Positions 1 to 6,597 of a stretch of 7,978 bases of DNA are shown here, one piece after another. Location: positions 5,919 through 13,896 of the forward strand of contig NHBP01000087.1 of NCBI GenBank assembly GCA_002168195.1, read 5' to 3'. The DNA comes from Planctomycetaceae bacterium TMED10. GTDB taxonomy: Bacteria > Planctomycetota > Planctomycetia > Pirellulales > UBA7805. A model generated the notes under the pieces. It saw only the letters and a list, made by a program, of their open reading frames with translations, did no database searches and was not told the origin of the DNA. The translations under genes were made by a program, and so were the position numbers. Within the stretch, counting starts at the first letter, position 1, and the number at the start of each line of letters is the position of its first letter.

Positions 1-480
1 AGTTTTCGCAGCGATCTGTATCATCGCCTGAAAGTCGTCACCGTGATCCTTCCCGATCTTCGTCAGCGGACGCAGGATATTCCACTCTTGATTGAAGAAT
101 TCATGCAGCAATTTGCCTCACGGCACCAAAAAAGCATTCAGAGTATGGCCACCGCTGCGCGGCGCCGATTAATGGCCTACGATTGGCCCGGAAATGTCCG
201 CCAGCTGCGGAACGTCGTGGAAAGCATGGTCGTCGTTGATGACGATGGAGTGCTTGGTCTGAATGACTTACCTGAAGAATTTGCAGATGAATCGGATGCA
301 ACAGGCGATGGAGCCTCCCCGAGTCTGGGTAGTCTCGTTGGCCGACCGTTGGTCGATGTGGAAAAACAATTCATTGCGGACACGCTCAACCTCACAGGCG
401 GCAATCGCGAAGAGGCAGCGAAGTTTTTGGGGATCGGCCAAAGGACCCTTTACCGAAAAATTAAAGAATATCAGTTGTAG
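1..480 (+). CDS. Sigma-54-dependent transcriptional activator (NtrC/AtoC type), C-terminal part
   Basis: Only the last 159 residues are inside the window; the frame is open from base 1 and the start lies upstream. Residues 2-23 (FRSDLYHRL then LPDLRQR) match the end of the AAA+ domain of bacterial enhancer-binding proteins, which usually reads FRxDLYYRL...LPPLRER. The DIPLL segment (26-30) and WPGNVRQLRN (62-71, the sensor-II region) follow. After an acidic linker (about 92-115), residues 119-157 form a Fis-type helix-turn-helix (GNREEAAKFLGIGQRTLYRKIKEY). Proteins of this family hydrolyse ATP to remodel sigma-54 RNA polymerase bound at -12/-24 promoters. The N-terminal receiver or sensor domain is not visible, so the input signal and the exact subfamily are unknown. 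The stop is 48 bp before mutL, but nothing links the two functionally. Confidence 0.93.
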   Translation, partial: SFRSDLYHRLKVVTVILPDLRQRTQDIPLLIEEFMQQFASRHQKSIQSMATAARRRLMAYDWPGNVRQLRNVVESMVVVDDDGVLGLNDLPEEFADESDATGDGASPSLGSLVGRPLVDVEKQFIADTLNLTGGNREEAAKFLGIGQRTLYRKIKEYQL

Positions 481-508
481 TTCACAGGCTATTAACGTTT
501 GTTATTAT
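481..508 (+). promoter_or_regulatory. Possible sigma-70-like promoter for mutL
   Basis: TTCACA (481-486) and TATTAT (503-508) each differ from the -35/-10 consensus at one base and are 16 bp apart, in the AT-rich gap after the regulator gene. The implied transcript would start near 515, right at the mutL Shine-Dalgarno, giving a very short leader. AT-rich gaps often yield chance matches, and planctomycete promoters are poorly characterised, so this is tentative. Confidence 0.28.
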
Positions 509-515
509 TCTATTC

Positions 516-520
516 GAGAG
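516..520 (+). promoter_or_regulatory. Ribosome binding site deciding the mutL start
   Basis: GAGAG lies 8 bp before ATG 529. This favours ATG 529 over the upstream in-frame TTG at 499, which has no comparable site and would add ten residues absent from the usual MutL N-terminus. Confidence 0.6.
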
Positions 521-528
521 ATTGTCGG

Positions 529-2349
529 ATGCCGGAAATCAAACAATTACCGCCCCACGTGGTCAATAAAATAGCCGCTGGTGAGGTGGTCGAGCGACCG
601 GCCAGCATGGTCAAAGAGTTGGTCGAGAACGCTATCGACGCTGGTGCCGATCGAATCACCGTCACGCTGCGGGAGGGTGGCACAGCAGAGGTCCGGGTGG
701 TTGATAATGGCTGTGGAATTTCACCGGAACAATTGCTCCTTGCCGTAACGAGTCATGCCACAAGCAAAATAGAGTCCGATGACGATCTGTTTGACGTGGC
801 GACCCTGGGCTTCCGCGGGGAGGCACTGGCATCGATCAGTTCGGTGGCGCATTTAAATATCCGCAGTCGAACGGCAACAAGTGATGCGGGAGCAGAATTG
901 CAGGTTGACGGAGGTGCCATAGGGACAGTGAAACCGATTGCTGCGGCAGTGGGCACCACGATTTCTGTATCCGATCTATTTTTCAACACACCGGTCCGTC
1001 GAAAGTTCCTCCGTACAATCCGCACGGAACTGAGCCATTGCACTGAAACAATCACGCGACTCGCCCTGGCCCATCCGCAGATTCATTTCTCGCTCACCCA
1101 CGACGATCGACTGCTGCACGACTTACCACCGGTTACTGAACTGCGGGACCGCATTGCACATTTTTACGGGCAACCGCTGGCCGATGGCCTGCTGGAGATC
1201 AGCAGCCAGGAAGGCGACATCACATTAACCGGCTATGTTGCGCATCCGGAAAATAGTCGCTCCAACAACAAAATGCAGTATCTTCTGCTGCGAGGTCGCT
1301 TCATCCGTGACCGATCCCTTCAACATGCGGTGAGCGAAGCGTATCGCGGGCTTCTGTTGCGGGGACGGTATCCTATCTGTTTCCTGCAAATCCAAATGCC
1401 GGCCGACCAGGTGGACGTGAATGTCCATCCGACGAAACTCGAAGTCCGTTTCCGAGATAGCCAACGCCTCTACCGTCAAATGCTCTCTGCGCTACGGAGT
1501 CGATTCTTGAAGGCGAATTTGAACGCCACCCTCGAGCCCCTCGGTTCAGTAACTCCCGCGACCGAACAGACCGCCGCCTTGCCCTTTCCATCGCCCACGC
1601 ATCCTGACAATAGACCTAATCGACCCATTCCGGTAGCCATCCACCAACGGCATAGCGGATCAACGCTTGCCGAAACCGTCGCCGATAAAACAGAAGCGAT
1701 TCGGGACACATTCCCTGAATCGCCCGGTAAAAACCCGGTACAAGATCCGGCACAAACAGCGATCCATCATCCACTCGGACCCGCGCCAGCCATTCAGGTA
1801 ATGGACCGTTATCTGATCGCTGAGAACGACAACACCGTGATCGTGATGGATCAACATGCACTGCACGAGAGCATTCTCTATGAAAAACTACGCGCAAAAA
1901 TGCTTTCCGGTCCGCTCGATCGACAACCACTGTTGGTTCCGGAACCGGTTGACCTCGCCGCTGACGAAGCAGCAGCCCTGATTGATCAACGTGAGACCCT
2001 CGCCCGACTGGGCATCGAAATAGAACCTTTCGGTGGTGAAACGGTCCTTCTGACCAGTCTCCCATCGCTGCTCGCAAAACAGAACCGTGGCACATTATTG
2101 CAATCACTGGCTCATCAACTTGCATCTCCGGGAGGCACCGCTGAACGCCGGGATTTGCTCGATGAACTTTTGCACATGATCGCATGCAAAGCCGCTATCA
2201 AAGCGGGTGATGTACTGGCGACGGAAGAAATCCAAGATTTAATTGCACAGCGGTCTGAATCGACGATGTCGCACCATTGTCCGCACGGGCGTCCAACAAC
2301 ACTTGTACTGACGCGAGAAGACCTGGATCGGCAGTTTCTTCGAACCTAA
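529..2349 (+). CDS. mutL: DNA mismatch repair protein MutL, endonuclease type
   Basis: 606 residues, a normal bacterial MutL length. It couples mismatch recognition by MutS to strand incision and removal in the cytoplasm. The N-terminal GHKL ATPase is complete: [14 protein letters not shown] (13-26), [12 protein letters not shown] (29-40; E30 matches the general-base glutamate and N34 the Mg-binding Asn of E. coli MutL), DNGCGI (59-64), TSHATSKI (74-81), [10 protein letters not shown] (94-103), [13 protein letters not shown] (149-161) and the HPTKLEVRF segment (300-308, with K303). A low-complexity, Pro-rich linker covers about 331-418. The C-terminal dimerisation domain carries the metal-dependent nuclease motif DQHA-x2-E-x4-E (441-452), ACKAAIKAG (552-560) and CPHGRP (584-589), and ends FLRT. 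These motifs mark the nicking MutL found in bacteria without MutH. The start is set by the conserved MPEIKQLP beginning and the upstream GAGAG. aroDE follows after 26 bp. Confidence 0.98.
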   Translation: MPEIKQLPPHVVNKIAAGEVVERPASMVKELVENAIDAGADRITVTLREGGTAEVRVVDNGCGISPEQLLLAVTSHATSKIESDDDLFDVATLGFRGEALASISSVAHLNIRSRTATSDAGAELQVDGGAIGTVKPIAAAVGTTISVSDLFFNTPVRRKFLRTIRTELSHCTETITRLALAHPQIHFSLTHDDRLLHDLPPVTELRDRIAHFYGQPLADGLLEISSQEGDITLTGYVAHPENSRSNNKMQYLLLRGRFIRDRSLQHAVSEAYRGLLLRGRYPICFLQIQMPADQVDVNVHPTKLEVRFRDSQRLYRQMLSALRSRFLKANLNATLEPLGSVTPATEQTAALPFPSPTHPDNRPNRPIPVAIHQRHSGSTLAETVADKTEAIRDTFPESPGKNPVQDPAQTAIHHPLGPAPAIQVMDRYLIAENDNTVIVMDQHALHESILYEKLRAKMLSGPLDRQPLLVPEPVDLAADEAAALIDQRETLARLGIEIEPFGGETVLLTSLPSLLAKQNRGTLLQSLAHQLASPGGTAERRDLLDELLHMIACKAAIKAGDVLATEEIQDLIAQRSESTMSHHCPHGRPTTLVLTREDLDRQFLRT

Positions 2350-2375
2350 ACCACCAGAACCAAATTGGCTGGAAT

Positions 2376-3854
2376 ATGATTTGTGTTTCTATCGGCCGAA
2401 GTCGACATCGTCACATGGTTGCCGAGCATCGGCACATGGTCTCCCAGGGTGCAGAACTAGTCGAGTTAAGACTTGACTACCTGAGTGGCGACGTTCGCTT
2501 TCGGGAATTACTTGATGATCGTCCAGGCCCGGTGATTGTGACCTGTCGCCGCGAAAAGGATGGAGGCAGATATACCGGTAGTGAAGCGTCCCGACTCTCT
2601 ATGCTCCGGATGGCAATTGCTGAAGGCGTGGAATACGTCGACATTGAAGAAGACATTGCCACGGAAATTACTCGATACGGCGACACGAAGCGAATTATCA
2701 GCTTACACAATTTCCACAAAACCCCATCTGATCTCCGCTCAATCCATGCACGCATGAGCACACTCGATGCGGATATCATAAAAATCGCAACGCTTGCAAA
2801 TACGCCGGACGATAACATCCAGATGTTTGACTTAATGCAATCGGCAGCAATACCGACGATCGGCATCTGCATGGGAGAGATTGGCACTCCCTCAAGACTA
2901 TTGGCAGGCAAATTTGGTGCGCCATTCACGTACGCAACTTTTCACGCAGAACGATCACTCGCACCCGGGCAACTCAGTTTCTCAGAGATGCGCGATATCT
3001 ACCATTACGATCAAATTAAAGCGGATACCGATGTGTATGCTGTGATCGGCGACCCGATTGCACATAGTCACAGTCCATTGATTCATAATGCTGCATTCCG
3101 CGCTATCGGCACCAATGCAGTCTATCTTCCCATGCGGATACGAAGTGAGCATCTCGAAGCGTTTCTTTATAATGCACCACGAATGGGCATCCGTGGAATA
3201 AGCATTACGATTCCGCATAAGGAAGCCGTGGCAAAACTTCTCAAACAAGTAGACCGGGTGATTGTCGGGACTGGCGCTGCAAATACGCTGATCTTTTCTC
3301 CTACTGGCATGGTCGGGTACAACACCGACAGTCGAGCGGCAATCGATAGCTTGGAGATGCGGTTGCCAGAAGACGCAGATGGACTGGAAGACAAAACAGT
3401 TCTTATTCTAGGAGCCGGAGGGGCCGCAAAAGCGGTTGCATATTCACTTCTCAGCCGAGGTGCCGATGTGGTAATCAGCAGCCGCACCCAGGAACGCTCG
3501 CAAAAATTGACTCAGCAACTTGACTGTCGCTCGGTCTCGTGGAAATCTCGACACGGGATTGAATGTTCGGTGCTTATTAATTGCACACCTGTGGGCATGC
3601 ACCCGAATGTGGATTCCACTCCTTTTGACCGGCACTACCTCAAACCCTCAATGACGGTTCTCGATACGGTATACAATCCGGAAAATACGCTGCTGATCAA
3701 GGAAGCCCAATCCCAGGGCTGCGTGACAGTAACGGGAACGGAAATGTTTGTCCGACAAGCAGCACTGCAGTTTCGTTTGTTTTCTGGCGTGGAACCACCG
3801 GAAGAAATCATGCGAGAAACGCTGAGGCGGTCGGTCGGTGCGGTGAATGTGTAA
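2376..3854 (+). CDS. aroDE: Bifunctional 3-dehydroquinate dehydratase (type I) / shikimate dehydrogenase
   Basis: 492 residues joining two consecutive shikimate-pathway enzymes. Residues 1 to about 212 are a type I dehydroquinase: ELRLDY (30-35), TCRR (56-59), VDIEE (88-92), the active-site His in SLHNFHKTP (H111) and the Schiff-base Lys in DIIKIATL (K136), then SRLLAGKFG (173-181) and APGQL (196-200). Residues from about 217 to 477 are shikimate dehydrogenase: GDPIAHSHSP (225-234, substrate serines S231 and S233), ITIPHKEA (277-284, catalytic K282), GAANT (300-304), YNTD (315-318, catalytic D318), the NADP-binding GAGGAA (346-351), INCTPVGMHP (401-410), and GTEMFVRQAALQF near the end. The product would dehydrate 3-dehydroquinate and reduce 3-dehydroshikimate to shikimate. 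ATG 2376 is chosen because MICVSIGR is the expected start of the first beta strand; an in-frame TTG at 2277 would overlap mutL. There is no clear Shine-Dalgarno. It is probably in one operon with mutL and aroK. Confidence 0.96.
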   Translation: MICVSIGRSRHRHMVAEHRHMVSQGAELVELRLDYLSGDVRFRELLDDRPGPVIVTCRREKDGGRYTGSEASRLSMLRMAIAEGVEYVDIEEDIATEITRYGDTKRIISLHNFHKTPSDLRSIHARMSTLDADIIKIATLANTPDDNIQMFDLMQSAAIPTIGICMGEIGTPSRLLAGKFGAPFTYATFHAERSLAPGQLSFSEMRDIYHYDQIKADTDVYAVIGDPIAHSHSPLIHNAAFRAIGTNAVYLPMRIRSEHLEAFLYNAPRMGIRGISITIPHKEAVAKLLKQVDRVIVGTGAANTLIFSPTGMVGYNTDSRAAIDSLEMRLPEDADGLEDKTVLILGAGGAAKAVAYSLLSRGADVVISSRTQERSQKLTQQLDCRSVSWKSRHGIECSVLINCTPVGMHPNVDSTPFDRHYLKPSMTVLDTVYNPENTLLIKEAQSQGCVTVTGTEMFVRQAALQFRLFSGVEPPEEIMRETLRRSVGAVNV

Positions 3855-3894
3855 TCCCGAGCGTTTTTAAACCGACTGTGAACAATAAACACCT

Positions 3895-4449
3895 ATGTCA
3901 ACATCGAGATTACACCAACGCCTGCTGCTTATTGGCTATCGTGGCACCGGAAAAACAACCGTTGCTACGCACCTAGCAGACAAAACAGGCAGTCAATGGA
4001 TCGACACAGACACTGAAATTATTCGCCTCGCAGACTGCTCAATCGAAAAGCTGTTTGAGCGCGAGGGAGAAGCAGGCTTTCGCGATCGAGAAACATCTGT
4101 TCTACGCGGTGTGTTGGCAACCCCCTGCCCGATTATTGCGTGTGGCGGGGGAATTGTTCTTCGCGAAGACAATCGTCAACTCCTTGAGGCAGTTGGAACC
4201 ACCGTCTGGCTGCAGGCGTCTCCAGAGACTCTTTACGCACGCATCCAGCAAGACGGTCAATCCTGGGAGCAACGACCGCCTTTGACCAATCTGACGGGCA
4301 AAGATGAAATCAAGGCAATCCTCAACGAGCGTAAGGCCCTTTACCATCAATGTGCCACAATCATCGTCGATACAGAAACGAAGACCGCTGAGCAAGTTGC
4401 GGAAGAAATTCTTAAGCATCTGCAGAACGAAGCGCAATCGGAAATATAA
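3895..4449 (+). CDS. aroK: Shikimate kinase
   Basis: 184 residues, close to the usual 170-190. It phosphorylates shikimate at the 3-hydroxyl with ATP, the step directly after those of the preceding gene. The P-loop is GYRGTGKTT (14-22). The shikimate- and magnesium-binding aspartates lie in WIDTDTEI (D37, D39), the substrate arginine in GFRDRE (R63), and the glycine-rich CGGG is at 83-86. The lid arginine is in RPPL (R127), and the RKALY segment (146-150) carries the arginine expected to contact nucleotide. The start is the only ATG giving a normal N-terminus; no Shine-Dalgarno is visible in the 40 bp after aroDE. The sequence alone does not separate AroK from its paralogue AroL; aroK is used as the default name. 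Confidence 0.96.
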   Translation: MSTSRLHQRLLLIGYRGTGKTTVATHLADKTGSQWIDTDTEIIRLADCSIEKLFEREGEAGFRDRETSVLRGVLATPCPIIACGGGIVLREDNRQLLEAVGTTVWLQASPETLYARIQQDGQSWEQRPPLTNLTGKDEIKAILNERKALYHQCATIIVDTETKTAEQVAEEILKHLQNEAQSEI

Positions 4450-4473
4450 GCTGCTATTCTGGAAGGAAGACAC

Positions 4474-4500
4474 AAAGCCGATGGTGGCGTCATCGGTTTT
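4474..4500 (+). terminator. Candidate Rho-independent terminator after aroK
   Basis: The left arm AAAGCCGATG (4474-4483) and right arm CATCGGTTTT (4491-4500) form a 10-bp stem with one G-T wobble and a 7-nt loop. The core CCGATG/CATCGG is perfect. The T tract is only four bases long and doubles as the base of the stem, so termination may be partial. It lies 25 bp past the aroK stop and 28 bp before the peptidase start. Confidence 0.5.
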
Positions 4501-4528
4501 GACGTGAAATCGTTTAAACGGAACAGAA

Positions 4529-5776
4529 ATGACCCAGTGGCCCTTAGAATATCGTTTGCTCTTCTGCTTCGCCTCCTCACTCCTTGTGGGCGGCTTCCTT
4601 AATCTCGCGATTTATCGTCTGGCGTGGAATAGTCGAAGTATGAGTCCCTGGTCGACACCACCTGACGGGCTTGCAACGCGAACCATCTGGGATCGCATAC
4701 CGGTGTTTGGCTGGCTACGCTTGCGCCGCGAATCGCACTATTGGGGCATCCGGTTTTGGGTCCGACCCTTGCTCCTTGAACTCGGCTTTGCCCTCACGGT
4801 CGTTGTGCTTTACCTGCATGCGTTAAATGGGGAAGGACTGTTTGCGATCGGGAATGATCAAATATTCATCCTTGATAGCGATTTTGTCCATCGTCTTTTC
4901 CTTGCGCATCTGGTCCTACTTTGCCTGTTGGTTATCGTCACATTCATCGACATCGATGAAAAAACAATTCCTGACAACGTCACACTTCCCGGCACACTTT
5001 TGGGCCTGTTGCTGGTGACGTTAAACCCTTGGGTCCTTCCTGTCTCAGAACTGCGTATTGAAAATCAGATTTACTTAACCTGGACACCATTTAGACCCTC
5101 CAGCACCTATCCTGTCGGCGAGTCCACAACTCGCGAGTTTGTGCTGGCTCTGGGCTGTCTCTGGCTCTGGATCTTTGCGTTGTTGCCTCGATTTTGGCAT
5201 GGCCGCTACGGCATTCGGAGAGCCTGGAAATATTTCTGGGCTTCTCTTTTTTGTGGTCGCTACCGACGTCAAACCCTCGGACTGCTGGGCGTCGGTGCGG
5301 TCCTCACCCTGGGCATCTTGTTCGTTGGGTCCCAGGGCGGAACTGCGTGGGTGGGATTGCTCAGTTCGCTTTCGGGACTGGCATGCGGCACCGTACTGAT
5401 CTGGGCAATTCGATTGGTGGGGCAAGCGACCTTAAAACGAGAAGCCATGGGATTTGGAGATGTCACTCTATTGGCGATGATCGGAAGCTTCATCGGGTGG
5501 CAGGCCACGCTCGTGGTCTTTTTCCTCGCCCCTCTGGCAGGTCTTGTCATCGGTTTGATACAGCTTGTCATGCACCGGGAAAATGAGGTGCCTTATGGCC
5601 CCTTTTTGTGTCTGGCAACGCTCGTCACATTGTTCTTCTGGCCCGCTTTCTGGGACTATTTGGCGCCCACTTTTTCCGGCCTGGGAACCGCCTTACCGGT
5701 ACTCCTTCTACTCTGCCTGGGCCTTATGGCACTACTGCTAGCAACATGGGCGCGATTCAAAAAACGGATCTGCTGA
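4529..5776 (+). CDS. Prepilin peptidase (A24 family), enlarged and without the zinc cysteines
   Basis: 415 residues, against roughly 250-290 for typical type IV prepilin peptidases. Such enzymes are inner-membrane aspartic proteases that cleave the leader of pilins and pseudopilins; many also N-methylate the new end. The N-terminal membrane helix contains GGFLNLAIYRL (21-31; usually GSFLNVVIYRL). DRIPVFGWLRLR (55-66) followed by WGIRFWVRPLLLELG (72-86) matches the cytoplasmic loop before helix 2, but the paired cysteines normally there are absent. The first putative catalytic Asp is D141 in FIDIDEKTIPDNVTLPG (139-155). The second is D311 in the GxGD motif GFGDVTLLAMIGSFIGW (308-324). Between them lie about 170 residues with extra hydrophobic segments (about 153-171, 205-221, 250-268, 274-297), a polar stretch (173-202) and a basic stretch (225-248). 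The final helices cover about 326-346, 358-372 and 387-406. A weak GGA (4520-4522) precedes ATG 4529. No pilin gene is nearby. Confidence 0.87.
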   Translation: MTQWPLEYRLLFCFASSLLVGGFLNLAIYRLAWNSRSMSPWSTPPDGLATRTIWDRIPVFGWLRLRRESHYWGIRFWVRPLLLELGFALTVVVLYLHALNGEGLFAIGNDQIFILDSDFVHRLFLAHLVLLCLLVIVTFIDIDEKTIPDNVTLPGTLLGLLLVTLNPWVLPVSELRIENQIYLTWTPFRPSSTYPVGESTTREFVLALGCLWLWIFALLPRFWHGRYGIRRAWKYFWASLFCGRYRRQTLGLLGVGAVLTLGILFVGSQGGTAWVGLLSSLSGLACGTVLIWAIRLVGQATLKREAMGFGDVTLLAMIGSFIGWQATLVVFFLAPLAGLVIGLIQLVMHRENEVPYGPFLCLATLVTLFFWPAFWDYLAPTFSGLGTALPVLLLLCLGLMALLLATWARFKKRIC

Positions 5777-5823
5777 CCGATCAACAGGGTCTCCAGCAGG
5801 GTCTTCAGCAGGGTCTAAAGTGA
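5764..5823 (+). other. Possible -1-frame C-terminal tail of the peptidase (QQGL repeats)
   Basis: The peptidase frame ends TTC AAA AAA CGG ATC TGC TGA. If the ribosome, or a sequence error, shifts by -1 on the A6 run (5759-5764), reading continues as TDLLTDQQGLQQGLQQGLK and stops at TGA 5821-5823. The same tail could be read from an in-frame ATG at 5746 as a 25-residue peptide, but that ATG has no Shine-Dalgarno. The run is not a textbook X-XXY-YYZ slippery heptamer in the zero frame, since the base before AAA AAA is C. Translation of this tail is unproven. Confidence 0.2.
5782..5817 (+). repeat. Three tandem 12-bp units just past the peptidase stop
   Basis: The units are CAACAGGGTCTC (5782-5793), CAGCAGGGTCTT (5794-5805) and CAGCAGGGTCTA (5806-5817). 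They differ only at positions 3 and 12. Read in frame 1, the -1 frame relative to the peptidase, each encodes Gln-Gln-Gly-Leu and every difference is a synonymous third-base change. Confidence 0.9.
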
Positions 5824-5825
5824 CC

Positions 5826-5854
5826 TTGCTCACCCGACCCCTGATCACTATCAT
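5826..5854 (+). promoter_or_regulatory. Possible promoter for the lipoprotein gene
   Basis: TTGCTC (5826-5831) and TATCAT (5849-5854) are separated by 17 bp in the 139-bp gap before the lipoprotein gene. The -10 box is one base off consensus; the -35 box matches only in TTG. The predicted leader is about 55 nt. This is weak evidence, given only because the gap is long enough for an independent promoter. Confidence 0.25.
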
Positions 5855-5906
5855 CCGAGACGTTCTACTGATCAACAGGGCTCAAAATAGGTGCCCCCAA
5901 CCGAAC

Positions 5907-5910
5907 GAGA
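5907..5910 (+). promoter_or_regulatory. Ribosome binding site deciding the lipoprotein start
   Basis: GAGA, within ACGAGA, ends 5 bp before ATG 5916. That ATG gives a clean signal peptide, whereas the longer in-frame GTG start at 5820 would put 32 additional residues in front of it. Confidence 0.45.
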
Positions 5911-5915
5911 ATGCA

Positions 5916-6584
5916 ATGCATCGCGCATTTCGATCTTTATTTTGTTCGCTCATCCCGCTTGCCTTTGCCGTGGTTTGCCTTGTCGCTTTACCGGGCTGCA
6001 CCATGCTGGCCACGGGGTTGTGGATCATGAATCCCAATGATCGAGCCGCGCTTTACACCGGTCTCAAAAAAAGTCGAGTCGCTGTGGTCTGTCGGCCACA
6101 CACGGCCCTCGCACTGCAACATTATGGCGCAGATCGTGATTTGGCTGCAGCCGTTGCCCGCAAACTTCAAGAACACGTAAAAGATATCGAATGCGTTGAT
6201 GCCGAAGATATTCTCGACTGGAGAGATGCACATCAATTGGACTCGCTTGCTGAATTCGGCAGGGCGATGCAAGCCGATACGGTGGTTGCCATCGACCTAA
6301 GCGACTTCAAACTCTACCAAGGAAAAAGCATGCTCCAGGGCACTGCCTCTGCTGAAGTCACCGTGTTTAATGTTCCCAAAGACCACACCGTTTATAACGC
6401 AGAGCCTCTTGAGGTCGTCTATCCTCCAGAAAACGGTGTGCCCTTTGACTTAGCGAGTCAAAAAAATGCTGAGAATCGTTTTCGTAAACGATTCATCAAC
6501 GTACTGGCCGACCAAATCAGCCGCAACTTCTATGCCTACGATTCGCGCGAAGCTTTAAAAATTGATCGATTTTACATCGAATAA
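5916..6584 (+). CDS. Putative lipoprotein of unknown function
   Basis: 222 residues. The N-terminus is a lipoprotein signal: MHR, an Arg at position 6, a hydrophobic core (about 8-25) and the lipobox LPGC with Cys28 as the predicted lipidated residue. Pro at -2 is not the most common choice, so lipidation is likely rather than certain. The mature part begins TMLATGLW and then looks like a compact alpha/beta domain: a strand RVAVVC, a helix with DRDLAAAVARKLQEHV, the segment DIECVDAEDILDW, another helix, and a strand TVVAIDLSDFKLY followed by TASAEVTVFNV. The helix/strand alternation recalls small periplasmic lipoproteins that assist envelope complexes, but I do not recognise the family and assign no function. 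It is predicted to sit in the cell envelope facing the periplasm. It follows the peptidase by 139 bp and converges with the VWA gene, whose stop lies 30 bp away. Confidence 0.8.
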   Translation: MHRAFRSLFCSLIPLAFAVVCLVALPGCTMLATGLWIMNPNDRAALYTGLKKSRVAVVCRPHTALALQHYGADRDLAAAVARKLQEHVKDIECVDAEDILDWRDAHQLDSLAEFGRAMQADTVVAIDLSDFKLYQGKSMLQGTASAEVTVFNVPKDHTVYNAEPLEVVYPPENGVPFDLASQKNAENRFRKRFINVLADQISRNFYAYDSREALKIDRFYIE

Positions 6585-6597
6585 TTACGGCACTCTC

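Larger units (their letters stand above)
5779..5880 (+). repeat. 11-bp direct repeat GATCAACAGGG, two copies
   Basis: Exact copies lie at 5779-5789, where the first overlaps the 12-bp tandem units, and at 5870-5880. They are 91 bp apart in the gap between the peptidase and lipoprotein genes. They might be a degenerate further duplication of the tandem-repeat region or a protein-binding site; nothing in the sequence decides this. Confidence 0.6.

Noticed and set aside
499..528. TTG at 499 as an alternative mutL start adding ten residues
   Set aside because: MutL proteins normally begin directly at the MPxIxxLP segment, and GAGAG is placed correctly for ATG 529.
1616..2185. A 189-codon open frame on the minus strand inside mutL
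   Set aside because: It lies wholly antisense to a well-conserved MutL region, has Arg-rich unstructured content and no recognisable domain; it is a shadow of mutL codon use.
2277..2375. TTG at 2277 as the aroDE start
   Set aside because: It would overlap mutL by over 70 bp and add 33 residues before the first beta strand of the dehydroquinase fold; ATG 2376 gives the expected MICVSIGR start.
3834..3876. GTCGGT and ACCGAC with a T run between aroDE and aroK, as a terminator
   Set aside because: The arms are about 36 bp apart and the T run lies inside the loop, not after the stem.
5194..5586. 130-codon open frame on the plus strand inside the peptidase gene
   Set aside because: It is a shadow frame within a gene whose own frame shows the conserved GFGD motif and membrane helices; it has no recognisable domain.
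5770..5799. CTGCTG...CAGCAG hairpin at the peptidase stop, as a terminator or frameshift stimulator
   Set aside because: There are only six contiguous pairs with a large loop and no T tract. The arms follow from the repeated CAGCAG units, so pairing is expected by chance.
5820..5915. GTG at 5820 as the lipoprotein start, overlapping the -1-frame stop as GTGA
   Set aside because: It would place 32 residues before the signal peptide and lipobox. The overlap is intriguing if the -1 frame is translated, but ATG 5916 with GAGA is the better start.
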